Assembly (NCBI GenBank): GCA_963665045.2
Contig: CAXXJQ010000003.1
Span: 434,001 to 498,000, forward strand
Source: JAFGRU01 sp016934985
GTDB lineage: Bacteria > Desulfobacterota > Desulfuromonadia > Desulfuromonadales > JAAYDE01
Direction of reading: 5' to 3'
Length of the DNA: 64,000 nt
Below are positions 49,280 through 58,234 of the stretch, piece by piece (the stretch's first letter is position 1; each line of letters begins with the position of its first letter). Both the position numbers and the translations under genes were made by a program. The notes under the pieces are model-generated. The model saw only the letters and a program-made list of their open reading frames with translations. It made no database searches and had not been told where the DNA came from.

Positions 49280-50056
49280 GTGGAAATTCAACTCATTCCA
49301 ATCGATCAATTTCAAAGCTATCTGATCTGTACGGTCAGGGTTGCAGCTTTGCTCGGTGCCTTGCCGGTTTTCAGCGGTGCGCAGGTCCCGGCCAAGGTCC
49401 GCGTCTGTTTGATTTTGGTTATTACCCTGGCCCTTTTTCCGGTTCTTGAGCCCTTCAGCCGGGGGCTCGACTTCCGGCCCATGACTGTGGCCTTTATAGT
49501 CTGCAAAGAGGCCCTTCTTGGAGTCCTGATCGGTCTGCTGGCACGCTTCATATTTATTGCCGCGGAATTCGGCGGGACTATCATTGGTTACCAGATGGGA
49601 TTTGCCGCCGCCAACATTTTCGATCCGCAGAACCAGGCGCAGATTTCCCTGGTGTCCCAGATGCAGAATGTTATTGCCATTCTGGTTTTTCTCGCCATCG
49701 ATGCTCATCATATTTTCATTCGGGCCATTGTCGAATCGTTTCATCTGTTGCCTCCCGGAAAGCTCGATTTTACCGGAGAGGCTATTCCGTATCTGTTGGA
49801 GATGGCCGGCAGCATTTTTATTCTTGGGGCGAAAATAAGCGCCCCTATTCTGGCGGTGCTTCTTCTTTCAGGGTTGGTGCTGGGTTTAATGGCGAGGATT
49901 TTCCCGCAGTTAAATGTTTTTATGCTTTCTTTTCCAGTCAATATAGGTCTGGCGTTTATTGGCATGAGCCTGACCCTCGATTTGACTGTAGCGCTTATGA
50001 ATCGTGAGTTTCACTCCCTTTCAAGGAATATTCTGGAAGTTTTTCAGTTATTTTGA
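49280..50056 (+). CDS. fliR: Flagellar export gate protein FliR
   Basis: 258 residues from a GTG start. Membrane protein with conserved LLGALPVFSGAQVPAKVRVC, CKEALLGVLIGLLARFIFI and FAAANIFDPQNQAQISLVSQ segments. FliR seals the gate ring in a 5:4:1 complex with FliP and FliQ. Eight bases after fliQ and eight before flhB. Confidence 0.95.
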   Translation: MEIQLIPIDQFQSYLICTVRVAALLGALPVFSGAQVPAKVRVCLILVITLALFPVLEPFSRGLDFRPMTVAFIVCKEALLGVLIGLLARFIFIAAEFGGTIIGYQMGFAAANIFDPQNQAQISLVSQMQNVIAILVFLAIDAHHIFIRAIVESFHLLPPGKLDFTGEAIPYLLEMAGSIFILGAKISAPILAVLLLSGLVLGLMARIFPQLNVFMLSFPVNIGLAFIGMSLTLDLTVALMNREFHSLSRNILEVFQLF

Positions 50057-50064
50057 GGAATTAG

Positions 50065-51126
50065 ATGGCCGACGACCAACAGGAACGGACAGAACAAGCG
50101 AGCGCGAAGCGGCGCAAGGATTTCAGGGAAAAAGGACAGGTCGCGCAAAGCAAAGAAGTGCAGAGCGCCCTGCTTCTTTCCGCCTTTCTGTTGCTGTGGT
50201 TCTTTTATTGTCCGACTTTCTGGGAAAATTTGTCCCTGTTGACCCAGGAGTTGCTTTCCCTTTCCGGCAGTTTTGTCGTCACGCCGGTGTCGTCAATTAA
50301 TCTGGCGCTTTTGGTTATCGGCAAGATGGCGCTTCTTCTGGCGCCTCTTCTGCTTCTGTGCATGATAGTCGGATTTTTGGCAACCTTCCTTCAGATCGGC
50401 TGGTTGTTCACCTCTAAACCCCTCGAACCTGACCTCAACAAACTCAACCCGATTCAGGGCTTGTCCCGAATAGTTTCCAAACGGTCTTTTGTCGAACTGC
50501 TCAAATCCCTTGCCAAGGTGATGTTTGTCGGTTTTGTCGCCTATAAGACCGTCAGCGCGGAATTTTCAGAAGCTCTTTCCCTTGTTCACATGGATGTTTT
50601 CGAGACCATCCGTTTTCTAGGCCGTGTTTCAGGGCTGGTGCTGATGAAAACCTGCGGGATTCTGATTGTGCTCGGCATTCTCGATTTCCTTTATGTACGC
50701 TGGGAAATGGAGGAGCGTATGAAGATGACGAAGCAGGAACAGAAAGAAGAATTCAAGGAAACCGAAGGCGACCCTTACATCAAGGCTCGTATCCGCGCCA
50801 TCCAGCAGCAGATGGCCCGCAAAAGGATGATGGCAGAAGTGCCGAAGGCGGATGTGGTAGTCACCAATCCGACTCATATTTCCGTAGCTCTGGCCTATCG
50901 TCGTAATGAGATGGGCGCACCTACAGTTGTGGCCAAAGGTGCAGATCAGGTGGCCATGAAAATACGTGAAATTGCAAAGGAAAACAGTATCCCTATGGTG
51001 GAGAACGTACCTGTGGCGCGGGCTTTGCACAAAGTCGATCTCGGTGCTGAAATACCCGAGGAATTGTTCAAGGCCGTGGCCGAGATTTTAGCTTATGTTT
51101 ACAATATTAAGGGCAGAAAAGCATGA
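50065..51126 (+). CDS. flhB: Flagellar export substrate-specificity switch FlhB
   Basis: 353 residues: a basic leader (QERTEQASAKRRKDFREKGQ), four membrane helices, and a cytoplasmic domain with the self-cleavage site NPTH (268-271, within VVVTNPTHISVALAYR). It switches export from hook to filament subunits when signalled by FliK. ATGA overlap with flhA. Confidence 0.97.
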   Translation: MADDQQERTEQASAKRRKDFREKGQVAQSKEVQSALLLSAFLLLWFFYCPTFWENLSLLTQELLSLSGSFVVTPVSSINLALLVIGKMALLLAPLLLLCMIVGFLATFLQIGWLFTSKPLEPDLNKLNPIQGLSRIVSKRSFVELLKSLAKVMFVGFVAYKTVSAEFSEALSLVHMDVFETIRFLGRVSGLVLMKTCGILIVLGILDFLYVRWEMEERMKMTKQEQKEEFKETEGDPYIKARIRAIQQQMARKRMMAEVPKADVVVTNPTHISVALAYRRNEMGAPTVVAKGADQVAMKIREIAKENSIPMVENVPVARALHKVDLGAEIPEELFKAVAEILAYVYNIKGRKA

Positions 51127-53207
51127 TTGACGCTATTGATATTCGGCGTTTGCCGGGATTGCTGGGACGAAGCGATATCCTGGTGTCGGTGGGGATTGTG
51201 GCTATTCTTATGGTCATGATTATCCCCCTGCCGACCATTCTGCTTGACATTTTTCTGGCACTGAATATCACCATCGCCCTGCTCATTCTGATTATCTCCC
51301 TTTATACCTTCAAGGCACTGGAATTTTCTGTCTTTCCGTCGGTTTTACTGGCGACCACCCTTTTCAGGCTCTCCCTAAACGTTGCCTCCACCCGTTTGAT
51401 TCTTTTGCACGGGGAGGAGGGGCCGACCGCAGCAGGAAGTGTTATCCAGGCTTTTGGACAGTTTGTCGTCGGCGGCGATTATGTCGTCGGGATTGTTGTT
51501 TTTCTCATCCTGGTGGTGATCAATTTCATGGTTATCACCAAGGGTGCCGGCCGGGTAGCTGAGGTTGCGGCCCGTTTCACCCTGGATGCCATGCCCGGGA
51601 AGCAGATGGCCATTGATGCGGACCTCAACGCCGGTCTCATCGATGATAAGGAGGCCCGTAGCCGGCGCAAGGAAATTTCCCAGGAAGCCGATTTTTACGG
51701 GGCTATGGATGGTGCCAGCAAATTTGTGCGGGGGGATGCCATTGCCGGGATTCTCATCACCATGATCAACATTGGTGCAGGCTTTGTCATCGGTGTCGTG
51801 CAGAAGGGCCTGCCCATGGCTCAGGCGGCCTCCAACTATACCATCCTGACAGTTGGGGACGGCCTTGTCGGTCAGATTCCGGCTCTTATCATCTCCACGG
51901 CCGCCGGTATTCTAGTAACACGTACCGCTGGAACCACCGATTTCGGCACCGAGCTTAAAGGGCAGTTCACTCTCAATCCGAGGGCCATGTGGGTGGTTTC
52001 CGGAATTCTGTTCGGCTTTGCCATGATTCCGGGGCTTCCTCATGTTTCATTTTTCCTGATCTCGATTCTCCTCGCGTTTCTGGCCCGGAAAGTTCAGGCA
52101 ACCAAGGCAAAAGAAAAAGAACAGGCAGAGCAAATCCCCACTGGCGCCCTGGCGCCCAAGGAAGAAAACTATGAGGAAATGCTGACCGTCGACCTGTTGG
52201 AACTTGAGGTCGGATACGGGCTTATCCCCCTTGTCGATGCGGAGCGTGACGGCGAGCTTCTGGGGCGAATCAGGTCGATACGGAAACAGTTTGCCCTTGA
52301 GCAGGGCTTCATTGTCCCACCGGTTCATATCAAGGATAATCTGCAACTCAAACCCAATGAATACGCCATTCTCCTTAAAGGTGTCAATATCGGTTCCGGG
52401 GAGATTCTGCCAGGGCATTGCCTGGCTATGAATCCTGGAGGGGCGACGGAAAAACTCAAGGGCATCGCAACCATAGAGCCCACTTTCGGGCTACCAGCCA
52501 CCTGGATTTCTGAGGACAAAAAAGATCATGCCCAGATGAGCGGCTATACCGTGGTTGACGGTACCACGGTTGTCGCCACCCACATCAGTGAAATAATCAA
52601 GCAGCATGCTCATGAACTTCTGGGCCGGCAAGAGGTACAGAATTTGCTGGATAACTTCTCCAAGCAATATCCCAAACTGGTAACGGAACTGGTTCCCACT
52701 CTTCTTTCCCTGGGTTCCATTATGCATGTTTTGAAAAACCTTTTGAGGGAAAACGTGGCGATAAGAGACCTGAGAACAATCCTTGAAACCCTGGCTGACC
52801 GGGGTGCTTCGGTTCAGGATCCCGACTCCCTGACGGAATATGTGCGTCAGGCCCTGGCGCGTTCCATCAGTTCGCGTCTGGTTAAGTCTGACGGAACCTT
52901 GCCCCTGATCGCATTTGACCGGGGCCTGGAGGAAGCGATTCAGAGCTCTCTTCACCATTCCGGCGACGGCAGTTATTTGGCTCTCGAGCCGAAAACAGCC
53001 CAGGACCTTATTGAAAAGCTGGGGGAGAAAATCAATCATTTCAGTGCGGATTCCACCCCCGTTCTTCTCTGTACACCGGTCCTTCGCCCTCATGTCAAAA
53101 GGTTGACCGAACGTTACCTGCCCAGTCTGATCGTGCTGTCTCATAATGAGATTGCCCCGCATCTGAAGGTCAGGTCCATAGGGACGGTGAGTTTAAATGC
53201 AAGTTAA
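51123..53207 (+). CDS. flhA: Flagellar export protein FlhA
   Basis: 694 residues: about eight membrane helices in the N-terminal half, the FHIPEP region (ARFTLDAMPGKQMAIDADLN, ARSRRKEISQEADFYGAMDG, ASKFVRGDAIAGILI) and a C-terminal cytoplasmic ring domain. It binds chaperone-substrate complexes and couples export to the proton gradient. The last 11 bases overlap flhF. Confidence 0.97.
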   Translation: MIDAIDIRRLPGLLGRSDILVSVGIVAILMVMIIPLPTILLDIFLALNITIALLILIISLYTFKALEFSVFPSVLLATTLFRLSLNVASTRLILLHGEEGPTAAGSVIQAFGQFVVGGDYVVGIVVFLILVVINFMVITKGAGRVAEVAARFTLDAMPGKQMAIDADLNAGLIDDKEARSRRKEISQEADFYGAMDGASKFVRGDAIAGILITMINIGAGFVIGVVQKGLPMAQAASNYTILTVGDGLVGQIPALIISTAAGILVTRTAGTTDFGTELKGQFTLNPRAMWVVSGILFGFAMIPGLPHVSFFLISILLAFLARKVQATKAKEKEQAEQIPTGALAPKEENYEEMLTVDLLELEVGYGLIPLVDAERDGELLGRIRSIRKQFALEQGFIVPPVHIKDNLQLKPNEYAILLKGVNIGSGEILPGHCLAMNPGGATEKLKGIATIEPTFGLPATWISEDKKDHAQMSGYTVVDGTTVVATHISEIIKQHAHELLGRQEVQNLLDNFSKQYPKLVTELVPTLLSLGSIMHVLKNLLRENVAIRDLRTILETLADRGASVQDPDSLTEYVRQALARSISSRLVKSDGTLPLIAFDRGLEEAIQSSLHHSGDGSYLALEPKTAQDLIEKLGEKINHFSADSTPVLLCTPVLRPHVKRLTERYLPSLIVLSHNEIAPHLKVRSIGTVSLNAS

Positions 53208-54438
53208 AGTTTTTGAATCCGAAGATATGGCCTCCGGGCTGCAGAAGATCAAGGAGACTCTTGGGCCTGACGCCCTGATTTTGTCCACTCGGACGGTCCG
53301 GAAAAAAGGCCTTGGTTTGTTGGGGAAATCCTATCTGGAAATTACTGCGGCCAAAGACTCTCCGGAGTTGAGCGCACAGAAGCCCCCTGCGCCCAAAAAG
53401 GAAAAGATGCCCATCCCGCTTGAGGTTTGTGACAATGAACCGGATAAAATGGTCCCGGAACAAGAGGAAATTGTCGGGATCAACCCTCTGGCCAGGGAAA
53501 TTGAACAGATCAAGAGCCAGCTGGCCGGACAGGAAATCAAAAGCATTCAGACGGAACTCAATGAATTGAAGGAGCTCTTCCGTGAGTTTTCCGGCAAGGC
53601 GGTTCAGATGCCCCAGGTTGTACCGGCATCCGGACCAGCGACTGTTAAGAAGGCTGCGTCCTCCGGCTTTATGATTTCCAGATTGCTGGAAGCCGGGGTC
53701 CAGGCCGAGGTCGCGGAAACCATTGTTTCCTGCGCCCGGGCCAAGTATTCAGAGGCCCAATTGGAGGACGAAAAATTTTTTGAGGCATTTCTGGTGGAAA
53801 CGGTTGCGGATCTTATCAGTGTTTCCGGGCCTCTGACTGCTCAGGATAACGGGCCCAGAAAGGTGGCTTTGATAGGTCCCACCGGGGTTGGGAAAACGAC
53901 CACCATGGCCAAGTTGGCGGCTGAATATTTATTCCGCACTAAAGGTAGTGTGGCCCTTGTAACCATCGATACCTACAGGATTGCAGCGGTTGAACAACTG
54001 AAGGTTTATGGTGAAATCATGAATCTCCCGGTTGAGGTTGTTTTCAGCCCGGAACAGCTCGATCAGGCTTTTGCGAAGCATCAGGATAAGGATCTCATTC
54101 TTATCGATACGGCTGGTCGGAGCCCGAAGGATGTGGTGAAAATTAATGAGCTTAACACGTTTTTAGGGGCCGGGAGCGGGGTAGAAAACCATCTGGTGCT
54201 TGCGGCGCAGACCAGGGAAAAGGACCTGCTCGAAACCATCCGGACTTTTGGAAAAATGCCGCTGAATAATCTCATTTTTACCAAGCTGGATGAATGCGAG
54301 GATTGTGGCGTTCTTTTGAACGTTCCTGCCTGCCAGAGTCTACCGGTTTCTTTTCTGACCAACGGGCAGCGTGTTCCGGAAGATCTTCTGATTGCCGAAC
54401 CCAGTAATATCACAGATTTTATTTTAGGAAAGATGTAG
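53197..54438 (+). CDS. flhF: Flagellar SRP-like GTPase FlhF
   Basis: 413 residues. The N-terminal B domain (QVKVFESEDMASGLQKIKET) and a variable linker precede the NG domain with GPTGVGKTTT (227-236), VTIDTYRIAAVEQLKVYGEI, LILIDTAGRSPKD and NLIFTKLDECEDCG. It places the flagellum, typically at the cell pole, together with FlhG encoded next. Presence of flhF and flhG suggests polar or controlled flagellar number. Confidence 0.95.
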   Translation: MQVKVFESEDMASGLQKIKETLGPDALILSTRTVRKKGLGLLGKSYLEITAAKDSPELSAQKPPAPKKEKMPIPLEVCDNEPDKMVPEQEEIVGINPLAREIEQIKSQLAGQEIKSIQTELNELKELFREFSGKAVQMPQVVPASGPATVKKAASSGFMISRLLEAGVQAEVAETIVSCARAKYSEAQLEDEKFFEAFLVETVADLISVSGPLTAQDNGPRKVALIGPTGVGKTTTMAKLAAEYLFRTKGSVALVTIDTYRIAAVEQLKVYGEIMNLPVEVVFSPEQLDQAFAKHQDKDLILIDTAGRSPKDVVKINELNTFLGAGSGVENHLVLAAQTREKDLLETIRTFGKMPLNNLIFTKLDECEDCGVLLNVPACQSLPVSFLTNGQRVPEDLLIAEPSNITDFILGKM

Positions 54439-54448
54439 GGACCAGATT

Positions 54449-55372
54449 ATGACTTTCACTGTTAACTCTTCCGATCAGGCCAAAACCCTGCGCAGCCTAA
54501 ACCGGTTCTCCGGGGTGGGAGACAGCTCCGTCGCGGAAACAAACCGTTTTTCCAGGCCGACTAAAGTTATTTCCATAACCAGCGGGAAAGGGGGTGTCGG
54601 CAAAACGGCAGTGGTTGCCAACCTGGGTATTTCCCTGGCACGCATGGGGAGACGGGTGCTTATTATTGACGCGGATCTGGGACTTGCCAATATCGATGTC
54701 GTTTACGGGCTAACCCCCGAATACAATCTCAATCATTTTTTCAAAGGTGAAGTCAGTCTCAATGAAATTCTGGTCGAGGGACCTTCAGGCGTGAAAATTC
54801 TTCCCGCCGGTTCGGGTTTACAGCAGGTGACTCATCTCAACAGTCTGCAGAAAATCCAATTTATCGAAGGCCTTGAATCCCTGGATGAAGATTTCGAGAT
54901 TGTTCTCGTCGATACCGAGGCGGGAATCTCTGAGAACGTAACCTATTTCAACGCCGCGGCTAATGAAATTCTGGTCATTGCCACTTCGGACCCGGCTTCG
55001 ATTACCGATGCCTACACTCTTATGAAACTTCTCTCCCTTGAGTACCAGCAGAAAAAATTTCATCTGGTTGTTAACGTGGTCAAGGATGCTGAGGAGGGTT
55101 TGGATGTCTTTCAGAAGCTGACCATGGTAGCCAACCGTTTTCTGAACATTTCCATCAACTATCTGGGTTGCATACCTTTTGATAAAAAGATGCGGGAATC
55201 ACTCCGGCGCCAGAAGCCTATTGTCGAGTTGTTGCCCGATGGCCGCAGCAGCTCCGCTTTCGAAACTCTGGCCCAGTGCCTGGTGTCTCTCCCGGTGGAT
55301 ATGCATCTCAACGGTTCTCTTCAGTTCTTCTGGAAAAAATTCCTGATGGTCAATGAGGGGGGAAGAGTTTGA
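54449..55372 (+). CDS. flhG: Flagellar number regulator FlhG (MinD/ParA-like ATPase)
   Basis: 307 residues. The deviant Walker A is SGKGGVGKTAVVANL (lysine at 47), followed by VLIIDADLGLANIDVVYGL and EIVLVDTEAGISENV. An N-terminal extension of about 30 residues contains DQAKTLRSLN, the DQAxxLR motif by which FlhG stimulates FlhF GTPase. It limits flagellar number. A TTGA overlap links it to fliA. Confidence 0.94.
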   Translation: MTFTVNSSDQAKTLRSLNRFSGVGDSSVAETNRFSRPTKVISITSGKGGVGKTAVVANLGISLARMGRRVLIIDADLGLANIDVVYGLTPEYNLNHFFKGEVSLNEILVEGPSGVKILPAGSGLQQVTHLNSLQKIQFIEGLESLDEDFEIVLVDTEAGISENVTYFNAAANEILVIATSDPASITDAYTLMKLLSLEYQQKKFHLVVNVVKDAEEGLDVFQKLTMVANRFLNISINYLGCIPFDKKMRESLRRQKPIVELLPDGRSSSAFETLAQCLVSLPVDMHLNGSLQFFWKKFLMVNEGGRV

Positions 55373-56118
55373 CTCTGGAAGCCGCCTACCCGACCTGGGG
55401 GCCCGAAGATATCAACAGGTTGATTCAGAGTCATCTTTCCATGATTGACTTCTGGGTTGACCGGCTAAGGACTCAGGTCCCTGGATATCTGAACCGGGAT
55501 GAGATGGTCAGCGCAGCGCGCCTTGGTTTGGTGGATGCGGCGCACCGTTTCAATCCGTCCAAAGGGGTACTCTTTAAAACCTTTGCCGAACAGAGGATTC
55601 GGGGCGCGGTCCTGGACGAGGTCCGGCGCATGGATTGGGCATCTCGTTCCGGTCGGGAAAAGTACAGCCGTCTTTGTGGAGTTCTCAACAAGCTGCAAAA
55701 CCAGTTGGGACGTTCTCCTTCCGAGGAAGAAATAGCCCGCGGTTTGGAGCTCTCCCTGGATCAGTACCACAAGCTCCTCACCGAAGTCAGCCATTTGAGC
55801 CTGATCAGCCTGGAGGAAACCATGTCGTCCTCCGAGGACGGCCAGTCTCTTTATGACAAACTTGAGGATCCGGAGAGCGAAAACCCTCATCAGGTTTTTG
55901 AAGAAAACGAGCTGGCCGAGATCCTGGCCGAGCAGATTAAGAATCTTTCCGAGAAAGAACGTCTGGTGGTCTCACTCTACTACTATGAAGATTGTACTCA
56001 GAAAGAGATCGCAGAAATCTTAAACATCACTGAAGGTCGGGTTTCCCAAATTCACAGTCAGGCCCTGATTCGCCTGAAAGTGAAACTTCAGAATATTTTC
56101 AAATCCTCACGCAAGTAG
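55369..56118 (+). CDS. fliA: RNA polymerase sigma factor for flagellar genes, FliA (sigma-28)
   Basis: 249 residues from TTG 55369, preceded by a GAGGGGGGAAG ribosome site. Region 2 (RDEMVSAARLGLVDAAHRFN, PSKGVLFKTFAEQRIRGAVL, DEVRRMDWASRSGR), region 3 (LQNQLGRSPSEEEIARGLEL) and region 4 (LSEKERLVVSLYYYEDCTQK, EIAEILNITEGRVSQIHSQA) are intact. It directs transcription of late flagellar genes; two matching promoters occur in this window (before flgF and flgM). FlgM encoded at 61618 is its anti-sigma factor. Confidence 0.96.
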   Translation: MTLEAAYPTWGPEDINRLIQSHLSMIDFWVDRLRTQVPGYLNRDEMVSAARLGLVDAAHRFNPSKGVLFKTFAEQRIRGAVLDEVRRMDWASRSGREKYSRLCGVLNKLQNQLGRSPSEEEIARGLELSLDQYHKLLTEVSHLSLISLEETMSSSEDGQSLYDKLEDPESENPHQVFEENELAEILAEQIKNLSEKERLVVSLYYYEDCTQKEIAEILNITEGRVSQIHSQALIRLKVKLQNIFKSSRK

Positions 56119-56128
56119 AACTTGTCGG

Positions 56129-56596
56129 GTGAAAAAAGTGGTTTCCATGCAGTTGTCTGAAAAAATCCGTGAAATTGTCATGATTGATCCTGCTGGAGCG
56201 CTGATTATCGGACTCAGCGTGTTCTGCCTGGTGGCTCTTTTTGTGACCCTGTTCCTGGTCGTCAGGCTGCGGCGCAGCCGAAAAGAAGTCCGTCTTCTTC
56301 TGGAGTCTTCCGCCAAAAAACTTTCGCCCCCCCTGGCGGATCGTCGCCCCGAAGCTGTTGAAGAGTCCAATCCTTTTGGCGATGCGATTTTCGAGGCCGA
56401 GACCAAAAAAAAGCTCAGGGAAGGGGTTCCGGACCGGCAGGTGCCGGACAAGTATCGTTATGCTCCCTGTCTGTTGAAACGGGGTTTGAAGAATGAAGAA
56501 ATTGCCGAAGTCCTGAGTCTTTCATCTGACGAGGTGGACCAGATCGCCAAGTTGACCCATATCGCTCTCCAAGTTAACAAAGCCACCGTGCATTGA
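56129..56596 (+). CDS. Small membrane protein of the flagellar operon (DUF2802-like)
   Basis: 155 residues from GTG 56129, or 149 from ATG 56147; neither start has a strong ribosome site. One membrane helix (LIIGLSVFCLVALFVTLFLV) is followed by a basic coiled region, a variable linker and a C-terminal helix-turn-helix-like part (LLKRGLKNEEIAEVLSLSSD, EVDQIAKLTH). Proteins with this layout often lie beside fliA in flagellar operons; the pattern recalls DUF2802 but this is by memory. Function unknown. Confidence 0.65.
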   Translation: MKKVVSMQLSEKIREIVMIDPAGALIIGLSVFCLVALFVTLFLVVRLRRSRKEVRLLLESSAKKLSPPLADRRPEAVEESNPFGDAIFEAETKKKLREGVPDRQVPDKYRYAPCLLKRGLKNEEIAEVLSLSSDEVDQIAKLTHIALQVNKATVH

Positions 56597-56618
56597 TTGG
56601 TCGATCGCGAGAAAAAAT

Positions 56619-56645
56619 TAAAGTTCCACTCTTTTTCGACGATAA
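56619..56645 (+). promoter_or_regulatory. Candidate sigma-28 (FliA) promoter before flgF
   Basis: TAAA (56619-56622), exactly 15 bases, then GACGATAA (56638-56645), seven of eight matching the consensus GCCGATAA. It lies 40 bases before the flgF ATG. Confidence 0.75.
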
Positions 56646-56685
56646 GCATATCAAATCACTCTGCCATAGCAAATAAGGGAAAAAC

Positions 56686-57408
56686 ATGAGTTCAGGTTAT
56701 TATTCAGCTCTATCCGGTGCCGTTTCCAGAATGCAGGCCCTGGATATCATTTCCAACAACCTTGCCAATGTAGGCACCCCCGGTTTTAAAAGAAGTGCCG
56801 CAAATTTTGGTTCCTATCTGGATGAAGCCAGCCAGGCAAGTGCTGCGGAAGGGATCAATTATACATTCATCCGCGGTGTTGTCCCCGATATGTCTGATGG
56901 CACGGCCATTGAGACGGGCAATTCTCTTCATATGGCAATTATGGGAGAGGGCTTTTTCAAGGTCCAGAACGACAGGGGCGTTTTTTATACCCGCCAGGGC
57001 AACTTCAAGCTCAATCCGGACGGTCTTCTTCTCAGCCCTACGGGTCACCAAGTGATGGGTGAAGGCGGGCCGATTACCTTGAATACCAGCGAAATTACGG
57101 TCGGCAAAGACGGCACCATTGGCACAGATGATGGTGCGGCCGGCAGGATTATTCTTTACACCTTTGATGACCCGTCGATACTTTCGCGCATGAAAGATGG
57201 AGTTTTCAAGGCTCCTGATGGTGTTCAGGGAAAAATTGTCGACGAGCCGAGCATTATGCAAGGGCGTCTTGAAGGCTCCAATGTCAGCCTGCTTGAGGAA
57301 ATGGCCAAGATGGTTGCGGGAACCCGTTATTTTGAATCTTACGAAAAGGTCATGAAATCCTATTCCGACCTGGCCTCCAGGGCGAATCAGATTGGATTGC
57401 TGAGCTGA
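56686..57408 (+). CDS. flgF: Flagellar proximal rod protein FlgF
   Basis: 240 residues. The N-terminal signature SALSGAVSRMQALDIISNNL, NVGTPGFKRSAANFGSYL, the FFKVQNDRGVFYTRQGNFK segment and the C-terminal helix LLEEMAKMVAGTRYFESYEK define a rod protein. Shorter than flgG and placed just before it, hence FlgF. It starts a putative sigma-28 unit. Confidence 0.93.
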   Translation: MSSGYYSALSGAVSRMQALDIISNNLANVGTPGFKRSAANFGSYLDEASQASAAEGINYTFIRGVVPDMSDGTAIETGNSLHMAIMGEGFFKVQNDRGVFYTRQGNFKLNPDGLLLSPTGHQVMGEGGPITLNTSEITVGKDGTIGTDDGAAGRIILYTFDDPSILSRMKDGVFKAPDGVQGKIVDEPSIMQGRLEGSNVSLLEEMAKMVAGTRYFESYEKVMKSYSDLASRANQIGLLS

Positions 57409-57436
57409 TTGGGAAAAATACAAGGAGATAATTATT

Positions 57437-58222
57437 ATGATTAGAGCGTTATGGACGGCGGCGACAGGGATGGAAGCGCAGCAGTTGAACATGGATGTTA
57501 TTTCCAACAACCTGGCCAACGTCAATACGGCCGGATTTAAAAAAAGCCGGGCCGATTTTCAGGACCTTCTTTATCAGAGGGTCGAAGTCGCCGGAAGTGA
57601 CACTTCTGCGGATACACAGAATCCGACCGGTATTGAAGTCGGGTTGGGTGCCAGGGCCGCAGCTGTTCAGAAAGTTTTCACTGTCGGTGATTTGATGCAG
57701 ACAGGAAATGAGCTCGATGTCGCTATTGAAGGACCTGGTTTCTATCAGATTGAACTTCCCAACGGCGATACCGCTTACACCCGGAGCGGGGCTTTGAAAA
57801 AGGACAGCTCCGGCCGCTTGGTCACTTCGGAAGGTTATCCCATTTTACCCCAGATTACCATCCCGGAAAATGCCACTACCGTCGCTATTGGTGAGGATGG
57901 TACGGTGCAGGCTTTTCTCGACGGCTCCATGACCGGAAGCGAAGTCGGCTCCATCGAATTGGCCACTTTCAGTAACCCTGCAGGTCTTAGCAGCCAGGGG
58001 AAAAATTTGCTCAAAGAGACTGCTTCATCGGGAACGCCGATTCTTGGGGTGCCAGGGGAAACCGGCTTGGGAACTTTGGCTCAAGGCTTTCTTGAAGGTT
58101 CCAATGTCAGCGTCATGGAAGAAATGGTTAACATGATTGCCGGCCAGCGTGCCTACGAAGTCAACTCCAAGGCGGTCAAGGCATCCGATGAAATGTTGCA
58201 GATGACCAACAACCTGGTATAA
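57437..58222 (+). CDS. flgG: Flagellar distal rod protein FlgG
   Basis: 261 residues, the standard FlgG length. ALWTAATGMEAQQLNMDVIS, NNLANVNTAGFKKSRADFQD, then the C-terminal VMEEMVNMIAGQRAYEVNSK. It forms the distal rod that passes through the P and L rings. An AAGGAG ribosome site is present. Confidence 0.97.
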   Translation: MIRALWTAATGMEAQQLNMDVISNNLANVNTAGFKKSRADFQDLLYQRVEVAGSDTSADTQNPTGIEVGLGARAAAVQKVFTVGDLMQTGNELDVAIEGPGFYQIELPNGDTAYTRSGALKKDSSGRLVTSEGYPILPQITIPENATTVAIGEDGTVQAFLDGSMTGSEVGSIELATFSNPAGLSSQGKNLLKETASSGTPILGVPGETGLGTLAQGFLEGSNVSVMEEMVNMIAGQRAYEVNSKAVKASDEMLQMTNNLV

Positions 58223-58234
58223 CCCGGATCATTT

